In this document: positions 35,013 through 43,545 of the stretch, one piece after another
How positions within the stretch are numbered: the first letter of the stretch is position 1
Layout of the letters: each line of letters begins with the position of its first letter
Assembly (NCBI GenBank): GCA_963815375.1
Contig: CAWFGX010000004.1
Location: 620,001 to 684,000, forward strand
Direction of reading: 5' to 3'
Length of the DNA: 64,000 bases
Source of the DNA: JASHPR01 sp963815375
GTDB taxonomy: Bacteria > Actinomycetota > Actinomycetes > Streptosporangiales > Streptosporangiaceae
Made by a program: the position numbers and the translations under genes
Notes under the pieces: generated by a model
What the model was told of the DNA's origin: nothing
The model's database searches: none
Seen by the model: only the letters and a program-made list of their open reading frames with translations

Positions 35013-35720
35013 TCAGGTATTCAGCAGCCGAATCAGCTCAGTGTATATATCTTGCAATACGGGTGGTACAAAACTTATCGAGTCATCAATGCCCGACGTT
35101 AGTTTTTCTGAGTTGTCTCCGATGAGTACGCAGGGTATATCCAATCTCCTGGCCGCCACCGCATCGGTCTCGACAGTATCGCCGACAAACACAGCTTCGT
35201 AAGGGGTAACCCGAGTTGAGCGAAGCGCCTTCTCCAGAATCTCGGGATCCGGTTTGGCCACTCCTACTTCAGAACTTAGTACTATGGTGTCGAAGAACTC
35301 GCGCAGGCCGACGCGGTCTATATCGTAATTGGTAAAGATAGCTTCCGTATTGGATACCACGGCCAAGCGAAAATGCTTCGCCCGCAGCCTGGTCAGAAGC
35401 GGGATAGTGTACTGGCGCAGCTCCAGGGACCGCGTGGACAACTTCCTGAACTCATTAGCAAAAAACCGTACTTGCTCCTCTCTCACTTCCTTACCGAGAA
35501 GCTTATGAAGAGCACTCGACAAAGCAAACCCTTCTCCGTGTTTTTGCACCTCATCTTCCACGAGTCGAACATAATCTCGGTGAAGCTGATCCGGCGATAC
35601 GCCATAGCCCAGATTGGCTAGCAGCCAATCGGCGAGTCTCTGCCAGAGAACTACGTCTTCCTCATCGGTCTTGATGTCGACCAACGTACCGTAGAGGTCA
35701 AAGAGTACAGCTCTTCTCAT
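35013..35720 (-). CDS. HAD-superfamily phosphatase, second gene of an A+T-rich island
   Basis: 235 residues; AAGG lies before ATG 35720. All HAD motifs are present: DLYGT (motif I nucleophile Asp), VVSNTEAIF (II), the Lys in VAKPDPEIL (III) and GDTVETDAVAARR (IV). The helical cap lies at about 20-95. It resembles haloacid-dehalogenase or phosphoglycolate-phosphatase-like hydrolases. Only 9 nt separates it from the SLATT-like gene, so they form an operon. Base composition is about half A+T, unlike neighbouring genes, arguing for horizontal transfer. A nucleotide- or signal-dephosphorylating role is inference. Confidence 0.8.
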   Translation of the reverse strand: MRRAVLFDLYGTLVDIKTDEEDVVLWQRLADWLLANLGYGVSPDQLHRDYVRLVEDEVQKHGEGFALSSALHKLLGKEVREEQVRFFANEFRKLSTRSLELRQYTIPLLTRLRAKHFRLAVVSNTEAIFTNYDIDRVGLREFFDTIVLSSEVGVAKPDPEILEKALRSTRVTPYEAVFVGDTVETDAVAARRLDIPCVLIGDNSEKLTSGIDDSISFVPPVLQDIYTELIRLLNT

Positions 35721-35729
35721 GAGCCTTAC

Positions 35730-36206
35730 CTAATCGAGTCGCTCGCGCGGAATAGGGAGACCAGCCATAGTACGGGCTATAAGAGAAAACTCAGTATTTT
35801 TTTCCTCAAAATAGTCTATCAGCGAGTTGCTGTCCGAACTGCGTGCCTGCTTCTCGACCTCGCCATCTACCTCGAACATCCAGTCGTGAAGCTGGATGCC
35901 AATGTCCGCATAGGCTTGGTATCGCTTGCCCGGTTCAAGGGTGTAATTTATACCGGTCAAAACCGTGAGAGCTATTGCTGCGGCGCCGGTGATCACATGC
36001 TGAAACGGAAAATCAGACGTAGCCAAGATGGTTAACACCAACGACATCAGCGGAATAAGAATGTGCAAGGCGGCGGCCATCCGCTTATAACGCACCGTCC
36101 TCCGCACTGCGCTCTTGACGTGAAAAGCGTGACGTTCTTTGAGATGATTATAGATGCTACGCCAGTCTCGCTGATCCGGTCCTGGCAACTCTGACTCGAT
36201 CTCCAT
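35730..36206 (-). CDS. SLATT/DUF4231-like two-TM membrane protein
   Basis: 158 residues; AGGGAGGGG precedes the ATG. Layout: a charged N-terminus (IYNHLKERHAFHVKSAVRRT), two membrane helices (about 46-66 LHILIPLMSLVLTILAT, 70-90 VITGAAAIALTVLTGINYTL), then the family-like segment LEPGKRYQAYADIGIQLHDWMFEVDGE and a helical end (DYFEEKNTEFSLIARTMAGLPIP). SLATT proteins are proposed pore-type effectors of nucleotide-signal conflict systems. Here there is no adjacent cyclase or SLOG gene, only the HAD hydrolase. Very different composition from the flanks. Confidence 0.65.
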   Translation of the reverse strand: MEIESELPGPDQRDWRSIYNHLKERHAFHVKSAVRRTVRYKRMAAALHILIPLMSLVLTILATSDFPFQHVITGAAAIALTVLTGINYTLEPGKRYQAYADIGIQLHDWMFEVDGEVEKQARSSDSNSLIDYFEEKNTEFSLIARTMAGLPIPRERLD

Positions 36207-36247
36207 ATACCCCTCCCTGGAGCCGACCCTCCCGCCGCTCCATTAAA

Positions 36248-36266
36248 TACCAGTCAGAATCTGGTA
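36248..36266. promoter_or_regulatory. Inverted repeat before the SLATT-HAD unit
   Basis: TACCAG and CTGGTA are separated by 7 nt, about 42 nt before the SLATT start, in an A+T-rich stretch. The position fits an operator or promoter-proximal site for the two-gene operon. Short arms, so chance is possible. Confidence 0.35.
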
Positions 36267-36350
36267 ATCAATGGAACCGTGGCCTGGAGATACGGGCGAG
36301 TTTCTTATGAGGATCGAGGCAGCATCGATATCTTCGCTCGCGCCACCCGG

Positions 36351-37538
36351 TCAGACGGCGGACGTGCCCCAGAGGCGCAGCGAGGCCAGCCGGGCGCCCG
36401 CCGCGAGGTCCTCCAGCTTCGCCCAGACGATCTCGGGGTGGCCGACCCGGCCGCCCAGGCCGCAGTCAGTCCCGGCAATCACGTTCTCCCGTCCCACCAG
36501 CTCCGCGTAGCGGGTCAGCCGCTGGGCGACGAGCTCGGGGTGCTCGATGATGTCGGTGGAGTGCCCGACGACGCCCGGCATCAGCGACGCCCCGTCCGGC
36601 AGCTTCACGTCCCGGAACACCGTCCACTCGTGCTCGTGCCGTGGGTTGGCCGCCTCGATCGAGTAGCAGCCGGCCGGGACCGACAGCACCAGGTCGACAA
36701 TGTCGCGCAGCGGGATGTCGTCCCTGTGCGGGCCGTGAAAGCTGCCCCAGCAGACGTGCAGCCGGACCTGCTCGGCGGGGATACCGCGCAGGGCATGGTT
36801 GAGCGCCTCGACCCGCAGCGCCGCGTGCCGGCGGTACTCGGGCACGGTCATGTCAGGGAACATCTGCCATCCGTCGGGCAGGTCGGGGTCGTCGACCTGC
36901 AGCAGAAGACCAGCGTCCGTGACTGCCTGGTACTCCTCGTGCAGCACGTCGGCGATCGCGAGCAGGAACGACTCAGTGTCGGGGTAGTGCTCGTTGCTCA
37001 GCCAGTGCTCGACGGTACCCGGCGTGATCGCTGGCAGGAACGTCTCGACGTCGCGGCCCTCCGCCGCCGCGCTGAGCCTGGCGATGTCGGCTGCCACGGC
37101 GGCCTGGCCGGTGTAGCGCAGGGGGGCCGTGCAGGCGTAGGTCAACGCCGACGACGCGTCCTGCTGCCACGCGGCGGCCGGCGCCGCGCCGAACCCGCCC
37201 AGCCCCGCGGCGTAGAACCCGGGGAAGTCCCGGCGGTCGCGCCCGGTCACGCCAGCGTTCGCCGGCTGCAGGCCCGGCTTCCCCTGCCGCTGCTCGAACC
37301 CGGACATCCGATCCCGGATGTACCCGGTGAACAGGCCGCGCTTGGAGATCTCGCCGTCGTTGACCACGTCTAGGCCAGCCGCAGCCTGCTGCGCCACGAC
37401 CTCGGCGACCGCGCCCGGCAGCGCGGCGGTGAACGCCTCCTCCTCCGCGGGCCCGCCATCGAAGAGCCGCTGCAGGCCCTCGGGGCGCGGCAGCGCCCCC
37501 GCGTGGGACGCCAGGATCCACTCGCTGCTCCGCCGCAT
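36351..37538 (-). CDS. Cobalamin-independent methionine-synthase-like protein (MetE C-terminal type)
   Basis: 395 residues; GGAG before ATG 37538. It is a UROD/MetE barrel in one domain: LASHAGALPRPEGLQRLFDG, AGLDVVNDGEISKRGLFTGYI, LQVDDPDLPDG, LHVCWGSFHGPHRDDIPLRDI, IEAANPRHEHEW, GVVGHSTDIIEHPELVAQRL and AGTDCGLGGRVGHPEIVWAKL. The zinc ligands (His/Cys of HVCW, Glu, Cys of GTDCG) are in place. These single-domain proteins take methyl groups from small-molecule or corrinoid donors; the donor is unknown. Confidence 0.82.
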   Translation of the reverse strand: MRRSSEWILASHAGALPRPEGLQRLFDGGPAEEEAFTAALPGAVAEVVAQQAAAGLDVVNDGEISKRGLFTGYIRDRMSGFEQRQGKPGLQPANAGVTGRDRRDFPGFYAAGLGGFGAAPAAAWQQDASSALTYACTAPLRYTGQAAVAADIARLSAAAEGRDVETFLPAITPGTVEHWLSNEHYPDTESFLLAIADVLHEEYQAVTDAGLLLQVDDPDLPDGWQMFPDMTVPEYRRHAALRVEALNHALRGIPAEQVRLHVCWGSFHGPHRDDIPLRDIVDLVLSVPAGCYSIEAANPRHEHEWTVFRDVKLPDGASLMPGVVGHSTDIIEHPELVAQRLTRYAELVGRENVIAGTDCGLGGRVGHPEIVWAKLEDLAAGARLASLRLWGTSAV

Positions 37539-37667
37539 CCGCTGGCTCCGTCCCCGCCGGGCGACCGCCCGGCCCACCCGGCCCACGTTACCGAGTCCCG
37601 GCGCCCCAAGCCCGTGCGTCACACGGGTACCAGGGCAGAGCAGCCATCGCCAGCCCTGAAGCGGGCT

Positions 37668-37982
37668 TTACTTCAAGGTCGGGAGCTTTCCGCCCGCCGC
37701 GTCGAACTTGGCGCTCTTTGGCCATAGGGCAACGAGTCCGGACGTCCCTTTCGCCCACGCCGCGATCTCGTCACTCTTACGCGCCCGTTCCCAGTCCGCT
37801 TCACTTGCCCAGACTTCGACGACATAGACAACGTCGTCTTCCGTCGTCGACTTGCCAGCGATCATCAGATCGCACGCTGGGTTGTCGCGTTGCATCTCGG
37901 CCGCCTCGATGAACATCTGAACGAGCGCGTCTGCGCGCCCCTTCTTCGCCACCAGCCGCGTATGCTGTCCAAACCGGCCCAT
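37668..37982 (-). CDS. Antibiotic-biosynthesis-monooxygenase-type small protein (YgiN-like)
   Basis: 104 residues, a one-domain ferredoxin-like fold: GQHTRLVAKKGRADALVQMFIEAAEMQRDNPACDLMIA, DDVVYVVEVWASEADWERAR, and a C-terminal strand. The family includes cofactor-free quinol monooxygenases and heme-degrading enzymes. No specific active-site residue can be assigned. It may be transcribed with the upstream-lying end of the MetE-like gene (129 nt apart). Confidence 0.75.
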   Translation of the reverse strand: MGRFGQHTRLVAKKGRADALVQMFIEAAEMQRDNPACDLMIAGKSTTEDDVVYVVEVWASEADWERARKSDEIAAWAKGTSGLVALWPKSAKFDAAGGKLPTLK

Positions 37983-38310
37983 ACCATCAAGCCTAGGTGC
38001 TGGGCCTGCGGGCCGCTACTGATCTTGTGAACGCGGATGCGGGCCTCGGCTCAGCCACAGCCCATGCCGCGACCACGCTCGCGGGCAAATCACCTGCGGA
38101 CAGTGGCTATCGCACGGCCCGAGGTCGGCGAAGTTCAGCAAGGTTCTGACCGTTGGTGCCGAACCAGGCAACCCAGGCGGTGCCGTTGATCGCCGCCACC
38201 GCCGTCGTGCACGATGTCCTTAACCCCGTGTACGGCGCGCTGCAGGCGCTGACAGGCGCATTCGCCGTTAGCGCTGTCGCGTTCGCATCTGGCAGATGGT
38301 AGGACGGCCT
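37983..38310. other. Intergenic region, no convincing gene
   Basis: Nothing clear. On the plus strand at about 38152-38301 a hydrophobic 49-codon frame (AVPLIAATAVVHDV, GAFAVSAVAFAS) follows AAGG, but it lacks a convincing start and resembles no family I know. The end holds AGGA, the ribosome site for the bicupin at 38311. Confidence 0.3.
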
Positions 38311-39180
38311 ATGGATGTCGAAGTGCAGGCGTGGAGGCCGGAAGAAGCGGTGACGAGCAGGCTCGGAGGCCGGGCGAGTCACCGGGTCGGCACCGTTGAA
38401 CAGCAAAGGTTTCCCATCGAGACCGGTGTGTCTGGCTACAACTTGAGCTTCTCGCGCGACACCGTCAGCGACGGCTTCTTTTCTCCGCGCCACTGTCACT
38501 GCTGGGACCAGCTGCGCTTCGTTCTCGACGGATCGCTCAATATCGGCAGAGCGGATCTGGAGCCAGGCGACTGCGGATACTTCCCCGAGGCAGTCGCCTA
38601 CGGGCCGCAGGAGCAGGCCGGTGAGGCGACGGTACTGGTGCTGCAGTTCACCGGCGCGGGCGGGCTCTACTACCCGTCTTGGGCCGAACTCGAAGCCACG
38701 GCCCGAAAGCTGCGCTCCGCTGGGGGAATCTTCGAGGGTGGCAGGTACAAGGGCACCACGCTGGACGGCGGTCGCATCGACCAGGACGGCTACGAGGCCA
38801 TATGGGAAGCGCAGCAAGGCCATAAGCTCGCATATGCCCAGCCCCGCTACTCCGACGTAGTGATCATGAAGTCCTCTCACTACAAGTGGCTCCCCGATCC
38901 CCGCCGCCGCGGCGTCGAGGTCAAGACACTCGGGACCTTCACCAAGTATCAGACCACCGTCGCGCTGCTGCGGCTGGTGCCAGGATCACGGCTCGACGGC
39001 GAGGATCTCGCCGCGCCGCAGCTTCGTTACGTGCTCACGGGCACCGTCCAATACGGCGGGCAGGCGTATCCGGCGGGCAGTTGCTTCTGGGTGCCAGCCG
39101 GAGCCCCTTCACTCCCGCTGGACAGCACCGTGGGTGCCGAGCTGTACGCCGTTACAATTCCTCGCTACGCCGGAAAGTGA
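38311..39180 (+). CDS. Bicupin-fold protein
   Basis: 289 residues; ATG 38311 chosen for AGGA 6 nt upstream (38296 also in frame). First cupin: FFSPRHCHCWDQLRFVLDGSLNIG, with GDCGYFPEAVAYGPQ, carrying H-x-H and E-type ligands (HCHCWDQ). Second cupin: LLRLVPGSRLDGEDLAAPQLRYVLTGTVQYGG, PAGSCFWVPAGA, without the His pair. The first metal site looks usable, the second looks lost. Function unknown; similar proteins are mostly annotated as hypothetical sugar- or aromatic-binding cupins. Confidence 0.7.
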   Translation: MDVEVQAWRPEEAVTSRLGGRASHRVGTVEQQRFPIETGVSGYNLSFSRDTVSDGFFSPRHCHCWDQLRFVLDGSLNIGRADLEPGDCGYFPEAVAYGPQEQAGEATVLVLQFTGAGGLYYPSWAELEATARKLRSAGGIFEGGRYKGTTLDGGRIDQDGYEAIWEAQQGHKLAYAQPRYSDVVIMKSSHYKWLPDPRRRGVEVKTLGTFTKYQTTVALLRLVPGSRLDGEDLAAPQLRYVLTGTVQYGGQAYPAGSCFWVPAGAPSLPLDSTVGAELYAVTIPRYAGK

Positions 39181-39233
39181 TCGCGCATTCCGCGCGAACC
39201 CGCGTCACGGCCCTGCTGATTCACCGGCAAGCC

Positions 39234-39278
39234 CGGGGTGGCCATTCGTGGCTGCTCGCGTCATGGCCGGCCACCCCG
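39234..39278. terminator. Hairpin between convergent bicupin and GH54 genes
   Basis: CGGGGTGGCC and GGCCACCCCG form a 10-bp stem around a 25-nt loop between the two convergent stops (39180 and 39296). It is probably a bidirectional terminator. Confidence 0.6.
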
Positions 39279-39295
39279 CGGCGTTCAGCTGCAAG

Positions 39296-40759
39296 CTACG
39301 GCAGATGCCATTGCTGGTTGGTGCCGCCGTTGCAGGTGTACAGGATCAGCTGTGTCCCGTTGGTGGTATTGGAGGCCGGGTCGTCAAGGCATTTACCGGA
39401 TGCAGGGTTGACCAGTTGCCCGTTCACCGCCTCCCATTGCTGGTTGGCACCCCCGTTGCACGTCCACCACTCGATCAGGGTGCCGTTCGAATAGTTCGCT
39501 CCGGTGATGTCCATGCAGCCGCCGTCGATCTGCAGCGTGCCGTTGCTGGCCACGGTCCAGTTCTGGGCGGCGGCGTTACCGTCGCAGTCCCATACCTGGA
39601 CCTTGTTTCCGCCGGTAGCCGCACCGTTGTTGTTGTCGACGCACTTGGCGCTGTTGAGGCCGGAGGTGATCGGCCCGGTCGTCCCGCCACCGCCGCCCGA
39701 GTAGGGCGCGTAACCGGCGGCGACGATGCTGGCCTGGACCGCGCTCTCGGTCGCGGCCGACGGATAGCCAGAGGTCATCACACCCTCGTAGAAGGTGCCG
39801 GCCGAACTCTTGCTGTTGTCGCCGCCGATGCCCAGGATGATCGCTCCCTCCTTGTGCATGGGGTTGTAACCAGCGGGCCGGGGGCCGCTGAAGAACGTGG
39901 ACAGCCCGCCGGACTGGGCGTTGCCCCCCAGGATGGCCCACTGGTTGGATTCACCTTCGATCATCGCGGTGGTGTAGTGGTAGTCGATGGTCGGGTCACC
40001 CGCGTTGTACCCTGCGTTCTGCCCGGAGTAGAGGCCATTTTCCATGTCGGCCATGATCCACGGGCCGTTGCCGGGACCGTAGCCCCAGACCTTGATGTTG
40101 CCGAAGTAGATGGCTTCCATGTGGCCGGCGCCGTTGTCGTCGTTGTTGGTCTCGGCATTGCCGTAGTCGAAGCAGCAGCCGGCGTTGTAGTTAGTGCCAT
40201 CGAAGATCGCGTACTCGCCCTCCGCCTGGTCGCCGGTTGCGATGTTCCTGGTGCTGTCATCGCGGTACCCGGTGCCGGGCGCCACGTAGACGCCGTACGC
40301 CTTGTTGCCGCCGACCATCACCGGCGCGGCGGTCGCGTTCGCGAGATTGTCGGGGCCGCCGGCCGCCCCGCCCCCAGGCGCCTGGGTGAGGTTGTTGCCG
40401 TTGCCGGACTGGTCGTAGATCTCAGTGATGACGCAGGTCGTATTCGCGCAGAACGAGTCCTGGGTGGCGGCGTTGGCGACCCCGCCAGCACTCAGCGGGT
40501 AGATGCTGGTGGTGGAGTTGTCCGACGCGCGCCGGACCTGGTACAGCGGGCCGTCATACGACGCGTACAGGGCGCGCGTGGTGCTGTGCGCGGCCACGCA
40601 CGGCGTGCCCGCTGCGGCGTAGATGTCACACGGCCCCTGCGTGGCCGCCGCAGCCGGGGTGGCACCACCCTCGACGAGGCCGCTGGCGGCGAGCGTGAGT
40701 GCCGTACCCAGAAGGAATAACGCCTGCATCAGGGACCGAGGTGGTAACCGGACGGTCAT
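39296..40759 (-). CDS. Secreted alpha-L-arabinofuranosidase (GH54) with ricin-type lectin domain
   Basis: 487 residues. Signal peptide (LFLLGTALTLAASGLVEGG, Ala-rich cleavage). GH54 catalytic part: CDIYAAAGTPCVAAHSTTRALY, ITEIYDQSGNGNNLTQAPGG, and the nucleophile segment NAGCCFDYGNAETN (Glu), then HMEAIYFGN. After a GGGGGTTG linker, a ricin-B lectin (CBM13) with QxW repeats: NWTVASNG, NQQWEAVNG, NQQWHLP. It should release arabinose from hemicellulose. Expression is probably under the lac-like operator 120 nt upstream. Confidence 0.9.
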   Translation of the reverse strand: MTVRLPPRSLMQALFLLGTALTLAASGLVEGGATPAAAATQGPCDIYAAAGTPCVAAHSTTRALYASYDGPLYQVRRASDNSTTSIYPLSAGGVANAATQDSFCANTTCVITEIYDQSGNGNNLTQAPGGGAAGGPDNLANATAAPVMVGGNKAYGVYVAPGTGYRDDSTRNIATGDQAEGEYAIFDGTNYNAGCCFDYGNAETNNDDNGAGHMEAIYFGNIKVWGYGPGNGPWIMADMENGLYSGQNAGYNAGDPTIDYHYTTAMIEGESNQWAILGGNAQSGGLSTFFSGPRPAGYNPMHKEGAIILGIGGDNSKSSAGTFYEGVMTSGYPSAATESAVQASIVAAGYAPYSGGGGGTTGPITSGLNSAKCVDNNNGAATGGNKVQVWDCDGNAAAQNWTVASNGTLQIDGGCMDITGANYSNGTLIEWWTCNGGANQQWEAVNGQLVNPASGKCLDDPASNTTNGTQLILYTCNGGTNQQWHLP

Positions 40760-40878
40760 GTGCCTACCTGCCTTTCCTTTCCCTTATCCGGGGCTCCATT
40801 GCTGGCTGGATTGACCGCTGCGGGCCGGACTGCTGCGCCCTTTGATCAGGAACCAGGAAGTAGTTGAGTTGACGCCGA

Positions 40879-40894
40879 TTGTGAGCGATAACAA
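40879..40894. promoter_or_regulatory. LacI-type operator before the GH54 gene
   Basis: TTGTGAGCGATAACAA is nearly the lac operator core and is the kind of site LacI-family sugar repressors bind. It lies about 120 nt upstream of the GH54 start (40759), oriented to cover its promoter region. No LacI gene is in the window, so the repressor would act from elsewhere. Confidence 0.65.
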
Positions 40895-41093
40895 TAAGCC
40901 GGTCAATAGGCAGGCTCTTCCTGGCCGAGTTTTCCCTGGAACGTCAGGGCCCTGCTCGCAGACCTCGGCCGCAAAGCGCGGTGGCCGGGCGAAATTTTCA
41001 CCGGGCGTCGGGCCACCGCCCGGAACCGGGAACGGGAGACAGCACAAGCAGACCCCTGGTCGGGACCTGGCCGCGTTCGGCGGGCGCGGCCAC

Positions 41094-41676
41094 GCGCAGT
41101 GGCGTGCCGGAGCGCGCGACCGGTCCGCTCGCCCAGCTCGCTGAGATTGCGCATGCCGCCGGCACGGACTGGGCGCTCGGGACCCATGCGCGCGCGGCGG
41201 CGATGCTGGCCGAGAGAGGCACAGCCGAGCGGCTCTACCGGGAGGCGATCGAACGGCTGTCGCACATCAAAACCCGCGCGACGCTGGCCCGAGCGCGCCT
41301 GCTATACGGCGAATGGCTGCGGCGCGAGAACCGTCGCGTCGACGCTCGCGAGCAGCTGCGAGTCGCTTACGCGATGCTATCGGACATGGGCATGGAGGCG
41401 TTCGCCGAACGCGCCCGCCGCGAGCTGCTGGCCACCCGCGAGACAGTGCGGAAGCGCAGCGTCGAGACGCTCGACGAGCTGACCCCGCAGGAGGTGCAGG
41501 TCGCGCGCCTGGCTGCCGGCGGTCAGACGAACCCGGAGATCGGCGCCCAGCTGTTCCTCAGTCCGCGCACGGTGGAGTGGCACCTGAGCAAGGTTTTCGG
41601 AAAGCTCGGGGTCAGCTCCCGCAGGGAGCTCCGCGCGGCGCTGTCCGACGTCGGCGCAGCGGTAGTCAGCCTCTAG
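41094..41676 (+). pseudogene. 3' remnant of a LAL-type LuxR ATPase regulator
   Basis: The frame has no family start. It encodes the C-terminal part only: TPR-like helices LYREAIERLSHIKTRATLARARLLYGEWLRRE and VDAREQLRVAYAMLSDMGMEAFAERARRELL, then VRKRSVETLDELTPQEVQVARLAAGGQTNPEIGAQLF and SPRTVEWHLSKVFGKLGVSSRRELRAAL (LuxR helix-turn-helix). Full-length regulators carry an N-terminal AAA ATPase and are about 900 residues. The stop at 41676 is close to the broken end of the mntH-like gene, so the two were joined by a deletion or insertion. Confidence 0.75.
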
Positions 41677-41699
41677 CAGCCACTGGGGCCTCTGGTTAG

Positions 41700-42432
41700 C
41701 CGTTGACCTGCGCTCCCGGTAACCGCGGCAGGGCGTTCGCGACTTGGTCAGAGCAGAGTGCAGGTAAACCGCGTGCGGCATCACGGTGGCGCCGAGTATC
41801 CCGGCCGCGAGGTAAAGCGAACCGGTGCCGTCCACGGCAGGCAGCAGGCCGTGCAGCGAGGCAGGCGCCGACGGGCCGATCCTGAGCGTCTCGTACAGGA
41901 AGCCGGCGACGACGAGGCCGAGCAGCGCAGCGATCGCTAGCTCGAACGGCCGGTAGCCCCGGGCTTGCAGCGCCAGGATGCCGAAGGTGATGACGCAGGT
42001 GATCAGCCCAGCGGGCAGCAGCGCGATGCCGAACAGCAGGTTCAGGCCGAGCGCGGCGCCCACGAACTCGGCGACGTCGGTGGCCATCGCCATCGCCTCG
42101 GCCTGCAGCCACATGCCGCAGGTGACTGGTCGCGGGAACCGCTCACGGATGTTCTCAGGAAGACTCAGGCTGGTGACGATGCCCAGCTTCGCCGACAGGT
42201 ACTGAACCAGCATGGCCATGAGGTTCGCGACCAGCACTACCCAGAGCAGCAGATAGCCGTACCGCGCCCCGCTCTGGATGTTGGTGGCGAAGTTGCCCGG
42301 GTCCACGTAGGCGATGGACGCAACGAACGCCGGGCCCAGCATCCCGGCAGCTGCCCTGATCCGGCCGCTGGTCACCGGCAGGGGGGCAACCGCCGGCACG
42401 GATGCGGCGCTGCGGGTGGCGGTGGCTGTCAT
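41700..42432 (-). pseudogene. 5' half of an Nramp/MntH metal transporter
   Basis: From ATG 42432 (GAGGAG just upstream) the protein shows MLGPAFVASIAYVDPGNFATNIQSGARYGY with the DPGN metal site in helix 1, and later ILGATVMPHAVYLHSALTKSR with MPH of helix 6. After about residue 240 the sequence passes into the antisense of the LAL remnant and stops resembling the family. A complete transporter has about 420 residues and 11 helices; the last five helices are missing. A transporter made from this would not be functional. Confidence 0.75.
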
Positions 42433-42670
42433 CCGGGCTGCTCCTCTCGTTCGCGGGCGTGGATGGGACAGCGGGCGCTGGCTGATGCCGGCCCCTGGCC
42501 GCGCGACAGGTCCGGCGGCTCCCAGGGTGCGCAGGCAGACATGAGCCAGGAATGAGAGCGGCGCTCATGTTCATCTCATCTGGCCCGCGCAGGATCAGTG
42601 CCGCGCGCCGCCAGGCAGGCGCGGCGGCAAAGACAACCGACAGCCATCAGAAACGAAAGGAACGACAGTC

Positions 42671-43516
42671 ATGGCGCAGTCGAATCGAACCGACCTTCCG
42701 GAACCGGTCCGCGATGGGCTGGGCGCGACCATCATGGGGCCGCGCAACGTGGAACTGGAGCGTCAGAACCCCAACCTGCTCCGCTCCCCGTATACGGATG
42801 CGGGCACCATCCCGAATCTCAAGTTCTCGTTCTCCGACGCGCGCAACCGGCTGCTGACCGGAGGCTGGTCGCGCGAGGTCACCGCGCGCGAACTGCCCAT
42901 CTCCACCACGCTGGCCGGCGTGAACATGCGGCTCAAGCCGGGCGCCATCCGCGAGCTGCACTGGCACAAGGAAGCCGAGTGGGCCTACATGCTCGCCGGA
43001 CATGCCCGCATCACCGCCATCGACGCGGACGGGCACAATTTCGTCGACGATCTCGGGGTTGGAGATCTGTGGAACTTCCGGGCGGGCCTGCCACACTCGA
43101 TCCAGGCGCTGGCCGACGGCTGCGAGTTCCTTCTCGTCTTCGACGACGGCATGTTCTCGGAGAATGAGACATTCCTGCTCACCGACTGGTTCGACCACAC
43201 GCCCATGGAGGTCCTGGCGAAGAACCTCGGTGTCAGCGAGTCCGCTCTTTCAGCGATCCCGAGAGATCCTGACCACGAGCGGTACATCTTCGCTGGCGAG
43301 GTGCCGCCTCCGCTCGCGCGGGATGTGGTACGGGCCCCGGCCGGCCCGGGGCCGATGAGCATGACCTACCAGCTGCTGGAGCAGGACCCGGTGGAGGTCC
43401 CCGGCGGTAGGGTCCGCCTTATTCCCACGTCGGCCGCGGCCGTCTCGCACAGACGCGACCCGGCCCTCAGAGCACGGGCAGGCAAAGTCTCGGCTCTCTG
43501 TTCGTGCAGGTACTGA
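42671..43516 (+). CDS. Oxalate-decarboxylase-family cupin, C-terminal half lost
   Basis: 281 residues; AAGGA before ATG 42671. The first cupin is complete: VNMRLKPGAIRELHWHKEAEWAYMLAGHARI with the HxH and Glu ligands, LGVGDLWNFRAGLPHSIQAL and FDDGMFSENETFLLTDWF. The linker (KNLGVSESALSAIP, IFAGEVPPPL) and QDPVEVPGGRVRLI begin the second half, but at about 43425 the homology ends in a low-quality tail (PTSAAAVSHRRDPALRAR). Full enzymes have a second cupin and about 390 residues. Whether one domain suffices is unclear. Confidence 0.75.
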   Translation: MAQSNRTDLPEPVRDGLGATIMGPRNVELERQNPNLLRSPYTDAGTIPNLKFSFSDARNRLLTGGWSREVTARELPISTTLAGVNMRLKPGAIRELHWHKEAEWAYMLAGHARITAIDADGHNFVDDLGVGDLWNFRAGLPHSIQALADGCEFLLVFDDGMFSENETFLLTDWFDHTPMEVLAKNLGVSESALSAIPRDPDHERYIFAGEVPPPLARDVVRAPAGPGPMSMTYQLLEQDPVEVPGGRVRLIPTSAAAVSHRRDPALRARAGKVSALCSCRY

Positions 43517-43545
43517 TGCATCTGAGCGGCCGCGCTGGGCCGGGT

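Noticed and set aside
38107..38880. A 257-codon minus-strand frame
   Set aside because: Antisense to the bicupin gene, no domain, poor start.
40879..40894. lac-operator sequence as vector contamination
   Set aside because: The surrounding DNA is native in composition and leads into a GH54 promoter; the site differs from the E. coli operator by a missing base, and no other vector sequence is present.
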